From JACKBJ01 sp964549495 (lineage in GTDB: Bacteria; Chloroflexota; Anaerolineae; Epilineales; Epilineaceae), in the NCBI GenBank assembly GCA_964549495.1, contig CAZJWJ010000094.1:1-21350 (forward strand): DNA of 21,350 bases, given 5' to 3'. The first letter of the stretch is position 1. Each line of letters opens with the position of its first letter. Both the position numbers and the translations under genes were made by a program. The notes under the pieces were generated by a model. The model searched no databases and was not told the DNA's origin. It saw only the letters and a list, made by a program, of their open reading frames with translations. Of the stretch, positions 16,449 to 21,350 are shown piece by piece.

Positions 16449-19199
16449 TCACGGTGCGGCGACCTCGATGCCATCCAAGCGGAATATCGACTCCGCGTTG
16501 ACCTGGATGATGCTTCGGGTGTCGATGCCCGGCGCCGGGTCGATGTCCTCGCTCAAGGCGATGTCCAGGCCTCCATCGACGTCGCGGCCGCTGGTCTCCC
16601 AGCTCACCCCGCGGTTGGTGGACCAGACGACCTGCCGGTCGCCCGCGGCCACGATCACGCCGGTGGTCACGGGGCTTTCGATGACCGTCCCCGCCAGGCT
16701 CCGCACGTCCTGACCGGGAACGTCCGATACGCGGTCCCAGCTGTCGCCATCGTCCAGACTGGCGACCAGGCCCCGATCGGTACCGGCAAAGATCCGCAGC
16801 GGATCGATCCCGATGGCCAGGGGGAGCAGCGCATGGATGTGGCGGCGGGCGAGGCTGCTGTCATCGATGTCCTGCCAGCTGGCCCCCCCATCGGTCGACA
16901 GCTGGAGCGGATCGTGATCCTCGCTTTCCTCATCGAGCTCGTGAGCCCGCCAGATCCGACCGTCCTCGGAATACTGCGGCGAGAAGGCGACCGCGGTCCA
17001 TCGCATGCCTTCCGAGCCGGGCAGCGCCTCGAAGCTGCGCCCGCCGTCGCGCGAGATCTGGCCATCGACGACCAGCGTCCCATCCTCGCCGAAGCTCGGC
17101 GAGATGGCCAAGACACGGGCCGGCGCTTCGGCGCTGGTCGCCTGCCAGCTGGTGCCGCGATCGCGGCTGACCCAGAGCCCGCTCTCGGTCGCGGCAAAGA
17201 TCGTAGCGTCGCGCTCGTAGTCGGTGGAAGCCAGGAGTCGGTGGATGACCTGGCCATCGCCGCGCGGAAGCGCATCGACCTGCATGAAGCTCCGTCCACC
17301 ATCCTCGGAGCGATAGAGTCCGGCGGCGCGCGTGCCCACCATCACCTGGCTGCCGGCGCTGCCGGGGAGGTAGAGCAGGCTGGCGGGCGCGGCGCTGCGC
17401 AAGCTGCTGTCAGCCTGATCCCGCAATTCGACCGGCCAGGTCCGCCCGGCGTCGTAGGAGCGCCACAGACCCTCGCCATCCGTGGCCAGGTACATCTCGC
17501 GCGAGCCGACGTAGCGGGCGGCATGGCGCTGATGCTTGGATAGGAGCGGCAGGTAGATCTCGACCTCCGCGCGATCGCGCGGCAGGCCGACGCTGGCCAC
17601 GCCGAAATCGCGTGCCATGGCCACCGAGACGCCGCCGGCCGTCGATCCGGCCGGCGCGTCGATCCATTGCCAGCTCGCGCCTCCATCGTGTGACACGGCC
17701 CCCATGCGCCCCGCGTCCCCGAGCGCTACGGCGATGACGGGGTCGACCGGCCAGGCGTTGGAGATCGCCAGGTCACGGATCCGCGTTGCCTCCAGCGGGA
17801 GCCGCCGCCAGCTCCGGCCGCTATCGTCCGATCGGTACAGGCCGCTATCGTTCCAGGCCAGCACGGTCCTCGCATCCGGGTCGGCATCGAGGCCGGGCAG
17901 GATCCGCATGCCCTGGAGATCGCCCGGGCCGCCCTCCGGACCGAAGGCCGGGTGGCTGCCTTCCGCCTCGTCCACACGGCGCCAGGTCTGGCCGCTGTCA
18001 TCGGACCGATAGATCCCCTCCGCCGCACCGACCAAGACCAGCTCGTCCCGAAGCAGGTCGGGCGAGTAGCTGGCCGCACCGACCTGATAGCGCTGACCCG
18101 TCTCCAGGACGACTTCGATCCAATCGCTGCGCCCACGTTCGTAGCGGAAGGGGCGCCAGTCCTCGGTCGTGATCGCCAATGCCAGGTAGTCTTGCCGGTA
18201 GTCCGGCGAAATCGACAGGACCCGAGCCGGCCTGTCCCGTTCGATATCCTGGGCATTCCAGCCCTCGCCTCCATCCAGGCTGCGCCAGAGCCGCCCGTCT
18301 TGATCGCGTGCGAAGACCACACCGTCCGCGTTGGACTCCGTCCGCCGCAGATGGGACTGGCTGCGCGCCTGCATGTCCCATTCTGCGCCACGGTCGGAGG
18401 TGTAGAAGCCCAAGCCCGCGGCCAGCATTCGCTGCTCGAGCTCCAAGACGGCGTCTTCGAGCAGGATGGCCTGGTCCGAACTGGCGTCGGGCCCGTCGAG
18501 CGCGACCAAGGTGTAGGCCAAATGCCCTTCCAGATCGAAGCGCCCGGAGAAGGCGACCTGCTCCTGGCCAGGACCTCGCAGGGCCAGGTTCTGGCCCATC
18601 GCCGAAAGGTCGATGTAGTCGCTGCTCTGGCCCTGCGGAACGCGGGCGAACAGAACCTCGTCGTCGACCAGCAGGTCGACGGGGCCGGTGGTCCGGAGGT
18701 TGAGCAGTCGCAGTCGCGCGATATCGCGCACCGCGCGTGCCGCATCGTCACCGATCGGATGCAAGGCAAGACCCGCGGTGCCCAGATGCAGCAGCACGGT
18801 ATTGCGATCGAATTCGCGCAGCTCGACCCGCTCCTCGTAAACGGGCTGGTCACCACCAGCCGGCAGGATCTCGATGCTGCGCCTGCCGGCGCGCGTTTCG
18901 AGGTAGTCGGAGCGCTCTCCAAAGGACAGCCCCGCCACGAAGAGCTCCCCGTCGATGCGCACGTCGATGTCCCCCCCGCCCGGGACGGCGTGGACGATGC
19001 GGGTCACCTGCTCGAAGTCGGGATTGACCACCTGGTCGAAGGTCTCGACTCCGTAGATCGCACCGCCTGGCAGCGTGATCTCCTCCCAGCCCGGCTCGGG
19101 CTGCTCCTGCGCGGGTGTCTGGCCGCGAGCCGGGATGCCGGCCGGAAGGAGACAGAGGGCGAGCAGGGCAAAGATCGGAGCACGTCGCAAGGCGGTCAT
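16449..19199 (-). CDS. Exported Asp-box (BNR/sortilin-like) propeller protein with two DUF4397-like domains
   Basis: This 916-residue secreted protein has a start supported by GAGGAGG close before the ATG at 19199 and a signal peptide at residues 1-27. Residues 64-140 and 160-237 are two DUF4397-like beta-sandwich domains, seen in V-T-R-I-V-H-A-V-P, V-D-V/L-L-V-D and S-D-Y-L/I patterns. From about 266 to 867 I count twelve Asp-box motifs of the form S-x-D-x-G-x-x-W, for example S-D-D-S-G-Q-T-W, S-H-D-G-G-A-S-W and S-T-D-G-G-A-S-W. These mark blades of one or two beta-propellers of the sortilin/BNR type. No sialidase Arg triad or other catalytic set is evident. It lies in the middle of the glycosyltransferase operon, so it may be a surface binding protein or a glycosylation substrate. 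It has no obvious anchor. Confidence 0.8.
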   Translation of the reverse strand: MTALRRAPIFALLALCLLPAGIPARGQTPAQEQPEPGWEEITLPGGAIYGVETFDQVVNPDFEQVTRIVHAVPGGGDIDVRIDGELFVAGLSFGERSDYLETRAGRRSIEILPAGGDQPVYEERVELREFDRNTVLLHLGTAGLALHPIGDDAARAVRDIARLRLLNLRTTGPVDLLVDDEVLFARVPQGQSSDYIDLSAMGQNLALRGPGQEQVAFSGRFDLEGHLAYTLVALDGPDASSDQAILLEDAVLELEQRMLAAGLGFYTSDRGAEWDMQARSQSHLRRTESNADGVVFARDQDGRLWRSLDGGEGWNAQDIERDRPARVLSISPDYRQDYLALAITTEDWRPFRYERGRSDWIEVVLETGQRYQVGAASYSPDLLRDELVLVGAAEGIYRSDDSGQTWRRVDEAEGSHPAFGPEGGPGDLQGMRILPGLDADPDARTVLAWNDSGLYRSDDSGRSWRRLPLEATRIRDLAISNAWPVDPVIAVALGDAGRMGAVSHDGGASWQWIDAPAGSTAGGVSVAMARDFGVASVGLPRDRAEVEIYLPLLSKHQRHAARYVGSREMYLATDGEGLWRSYDAGRTWPVELRDQADSSLRSAAPASLLYLPGSAGSQVMVGTRAAGLYRSEDGGRSFMQVDALPRGDGQVIHRLLASTDYERDATIFAATESGLWVSRDRGTSWQATSAEAPARVLAISPSFGEDGTLVVDGQISRDGGRSFEALPGSEGMRWTAVAFSPQYSEDGRIWRAHELDEESEDHDPLQLSTDGGASWQDIDDSSLARRHIHALLPLAIGIDPLRIFAGTDRGLVASLDDGDSWDRVSDVPGQDVRSLAGTVIESPVTTGVIVAAGDRQVVWSTNRGVSWETSGRDVDGGLDIALSEDIDPAPGIDTRSIIQVNAESIFRLDGIEVAAP

Positions 19200-19230
19200 G
19201 GCTTCCTCCTCGAGGTCGGATGCGGGCGGC

Positions 19231-20235
19231 TCAGGCGAGTGGGGGCGGTCCGTCGAGCATCTCGCGCACGGCATAGATCGGCTTGTCCTGGGACTCGTAG
19301 TAGGTGCGGACCATCAGCTCGCCCAGGAATCCCATCGAGACGAACTGCACGCCGATGATGATCAAGAGCACGGCCAGCATCAAGAGCGGCCGGCCGCCGA
19401 TGTTCTCGCCCCCGATCAGCTTGACCCAGCTGAGGTAGAAGGAGATCAGCATGCCCAAGCCGATGCTCCCGATGCCCATGCCGCCGAAGATGTGGATAGG
19501 CCGGGTGGCGTAGTTGAGCAGGAAGTGGAGGGTGAGCAAATCGAGCAGCACCCGCGGCGCGCGGGCCAGGCCGCGGCCGTACTTGGAACTGCCGTGGGCC
19601 CGCGGATTGTCGCGCACCGGCACCTCGCTGACCCGCACGCCGTACCAGCTGGCAACGGCGGGGATGAAGCGGTGGAAGTTGCCGTAGAGCCGAGTGTTGC
19701 GGATCACCTCGCCGCGATAGGCCTTCAGCGAGCAGCCGGTGTCGCGCAGCTGCACGCCGGTCAGGCCGCGCATGACGCGGTTGCCGAGCATGGAGGGGAT
19801 GCGCCGGAGCAGGAGCGGCTCCTTGCGGTCCTGGCGCCAGCCGCTGACGATGTCGTAACCGCCGGCCTCCATCTCGGTCAGCAGCTTGCCGATATCGTCC
19901 GGATCGTTTTGCAGGTCGGCGTCCATGGTCACCACGACACGGCCCCGGGCGGCATCGAAGCCCGCCGCGAAGGCCGGCGTCTGCCCGAAGTTGCGCCGTA
20001 GCTGGATGATCCGGAAGCGCGGATCGGCGCGATGCACGGCCGCCAGGGCGTCGAAGGAGCCGTCGGATGAGCCGTCGTCGACGATGACGACCTCCCAGCT
20101 CCGGCCCAGCCGCTCGAGGGCCTCGCCGAGCCGCCGGGCCAGATCCGGCACGGTCTCCACCTCGTTGAAGAGGGGGATGACCACCGAGATGTCGACGCCC
20201 GTCTCCGGCTCGGCCGGGGTCCGCAATTCACTCAT
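19231..20235 (-). CDS. GT2 family polyprenyl-phosphate glycosyltransferase (DPM1/GtrB-like)
   Basis: This 334-residue membrane-associated enzyme is expected to transfer a sugar from a nucleotide donor to a polyprenyl phosphate on the cytoplasmic side. The GT2 fold shows S-V-V-I-P-L-F-N-E (17-25), D-D-G-S-S-D-G-S (53-60) and the metal-binding D-A-D-L-Q-N-D-P (105-112). D-T-G-C-S-L-K (165-171) and R-A-H-G-S-S-K-Y (212-219) are typical of the DPM1/GtrB group. Two C-terminal membrane helices (about 248-272 and 284-308) are also as in GtrB. The ATG at 20235 is preferred over the one at 20277, which overlaps the upstream gene. It lies 38 bp after the epimerase gene and 31 bp before the Asp-box gene. 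The sugar is not predictable. Confidence 0.9.
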   Translation of the reverse strand: MSELRTPAEPETGVDISVVIPLFNEVETVPDLARRLGEALERLGRSWEVVIVDDGSSDGSFDALAAVHRADPRFRIIQLRRNFGQTPAFAAGFDAARGRVVVTMDADLQNDPDDIGKLLTEMEAGGYDIVSGWRQDRKEPLLLRRIPSMLGNRVMRGLTGVQLRDTGCSLKAYRGEVIRNTRLYGNFHRFIPAVASWYGVRVSEVPVRDNPRAHGSSKYGRGLARAPRVLLDLLTLHFLLNYATRPIHIFGGMGIGSIGLGMLISFYLSWVKLIGGENIGGRPLLMLAVLLIIIGVQFVSMGFLGELMVRTYYESQDKPIYAVREMLDGPPPLA

Positions 20236-20273
20236 TGCCCTACTCTCGTCTCCTGATCGTGGCCCGGCCGGCC

Positions 20274-21251
20274 TCAAGCGGGCTGCCTACGCCGCTCGAC
20301 CTGCCAGGCGACCTGGGCCCGCAGCCCGGCCTCGATCCCGGTGCGCGGCGCCCAGTCGAAGTCCGAGCGCGCCTTGCGGGTATCGGCCAGGGCCTGCTGC
20401 TGCTCGCCGGGCCGCGCCGGGCCGTACTCGACCAGCGCCTGGCGACCCGTGATCGCCTCGATCTGACGCAGGACATCGATGACCGAGACGACCTCGCCGC
20501 CGCCGATGTTGTAGACCTGGCCGGTGGGCCCGTGGCGCATGGCCGCGATGGTGGCCGCCACGCAATCGTCGATGTAGGTGTTGCCGCGGCTCTGGCTGCC
20601 ATCGCCGAAGACGGTGATCGGCCGGCCGTCCAGGATGCGCTCGATGAAGATGTTGTAGCCCATGTCGGGCCGCTGCCGCGGTCCGTAGATCGAGAAGTAG
20701 CGCAGCACGGTCACCGGCAGATCGTAGATCTCGGCATAGGCCAAGACCAGCTTCTCGGCGGCCAGCTTGGTCACCCCGTAGGGCGAGATCGGATTCGTCT
20801 CGCGCTGCTCGTCGCCCGAGGAGTCGCGGCCGTAGACCGAGGAGGTCGAGACGTGGATCAAATGCCCGCTGCCCGCCTCGCGCAGGGCTTCGATCAGGCG
20901 CTGCGTGGCCTGCACGTTGCAGCTGAGATAGCCGTCGAAGTCCGTCCAGGAGCGCAGGAGGCCCGGCATGGCCGCCAGGTGGAAAACCACATCGGCTCCC
21001 TCGACCAACGGTGCCAAGTCGGCCTCGCGCAGGTCGAGCTCGGCCAGCTCGAAGCGCTCGCGGGCCAAGGCCTGGCGCAGGTTCTCGCGCTTGAACTCCG
21101 GATCGTAGTAGTCGGTGAAGCAATCCACGCCGACCACCTCGTGCCCTTCGGCCAGGAGGGCCTCGGAGAGGTGGCTGCCGATGAAGCCGGCGGCGCCGGT
21201 GACGACGCAGCGACGGCGGCCGGCCGGGCCGGCAGGGCGCGTTTGGGACAT
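20274..21251 (-). CDS. NAD-dependent sugar-nucleotide epimerase/dehydratase (extended SDR)
   Basis: This 325-residue cytoplasmic enzyme is of the UDP-glucose 4-epimerase / UDP-glucuronate epimerase type. The Rossmann motif is G-A-A-G-F-I-G (19-25). The catalytic set is S-T-S-S-V-Y-G (135-141) with Tyr158 and Lys162 (Y-G-V-T-K), and R-Y-F-S-I-Y-G-P-R-Q-R-P (184-195) is a typical substrate-loop region. The ATG at 21251 gives a short leader before the Rossmann fold and agrees with the -10 box just upstream; the in-frame ATG at 21311 would extend across that box. As first gene of the five-gene leftward cluster it probably supplies the donor sugar. The exact reaction (C4 or C5 epimerisation, or dehydration) cannot be fixed from motifs alone. 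Confidence 0.9.
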   Translation of the reverse strand: MSQTRPAGPAGRRRCVVTGAAGFIGSHLSEALLAEGHEVVGVDCFTDYYDPEFKRENLRQALARERFELAELDLREADLAPLVEGADVVFHLAAMPGLLRSWTDFDGYLSCNVQATQRLIEALREAGSGHLIHVSTSSVYGRDSSGDEQRETNPISPYGVTKLAAEKLVLAYAEIYDLPVTVLRYFSIYGPRQRPDMGYNIFIERILDGRPITVFGDGSQSRGNTYIDDCVAATIAAMRHGPTGQVYNIGGGEVVSVIDVLRQIEAITGRQALVEYGPARPGEQQQALADTRKARSDFDWAPRTGIEAGLRAQVAWQVERRRQPA

Positions 21252-21261
21252 AGGATGGCGT

Positions 21262-21267
21262 ATTGTA
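21262..21267 (-). promoter_or_regulatory. Possible -10 box for the five-gene glycosyltransferase operon
   Basis: On the minus strand TACAAT (21267-21262) matches the -10 consensus at five of six. Ten bases separate it from the epimerase ATG, so the mRNA would have at most a few untranslated bases. No good -35 is present (TGGCGC at 17-bp spacing). Bases 21268-21350 hold no recognisable gene. Confidence 0.4.
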
Positions 21268-21350
21268 GCGGCCGGCCTAGCCCGGCGCCAGCAGGTGCAG
21301 GGCGATTGCAAAGTCGGTCGTCAGGTGAACAGCACTGCGGCGGGAACACC

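Overview
The window is high-GC bacterial DNA and is densely coded. It most likely comes from an uncultured member of the phylum Chloroflexota (Anaerolineae-like). That placement is an inference from protein style, not from a marker-gene tree. The clues are an M6-type secreted protease ending in a short Y-L-P-A-I-L-R tail, GT39 membrane glycosyltransferases with long repeated beta-sandwich tails, a DUF4397/Asp-box surface protein, an acidic surface protein ending in an MPNTG anchor, and a SecA with a C-terminal zinc motif. Ten full-length genes and one tiny candidate ORF can be supported. I see no rRNA, tRNA, CRISPR array, insertion sequence or phage gene.

Left part (1-4612): a large exported M6-family metallopeptidase-like gene runs rightwards (202-3390). 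It converges on a leftward gene (3584-4612) for a Cna-B/SdrD-like, extremely Asp-rich, sortase-type surface protein. A perfect 28-bp palindrome lies between the two stop codons and is the likely shared terminator.

Middle part (4719-12008): aspS (leftward) has a leader of about 290 nt. The leader holds a strong promoter, a 15-codon ORF behind a perfect Shine-Dalgarno sequence, three mutually exclusive pairing segments and a GC-rich hairpin, so it looks like an undescribed attenuator or translational switch. Divergent from it is a small rightward unit of an acidic lipoprotein plus a DUF1444 protein. This unit ends base-to-base against the stop codon of leftward secA, which has its own good promoter. 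A TetR-family regulator follows, with a promoter placed so that its mRNA would be leaderless.

Right part (12127-21251): five leftward genes with gaps of 38, 31, 19 and -8 bp form one apparent operon. They encode an NAD-dependent sugar-nucleotide epimerase, a DPM1/GtrB-like polyprenyl-phosphate glycosyltransferase, an exported Asp-box propeller protein, and two GT39-type polytopic glycosyltransferases. Read as a pathway, these would make a nucleotide sugar, load it onto a lipid carrier, and transfer it outside the membrane, possibly onto the co-encoded surface protein. This is a plausible but unproven cell-surface glycosylation module.
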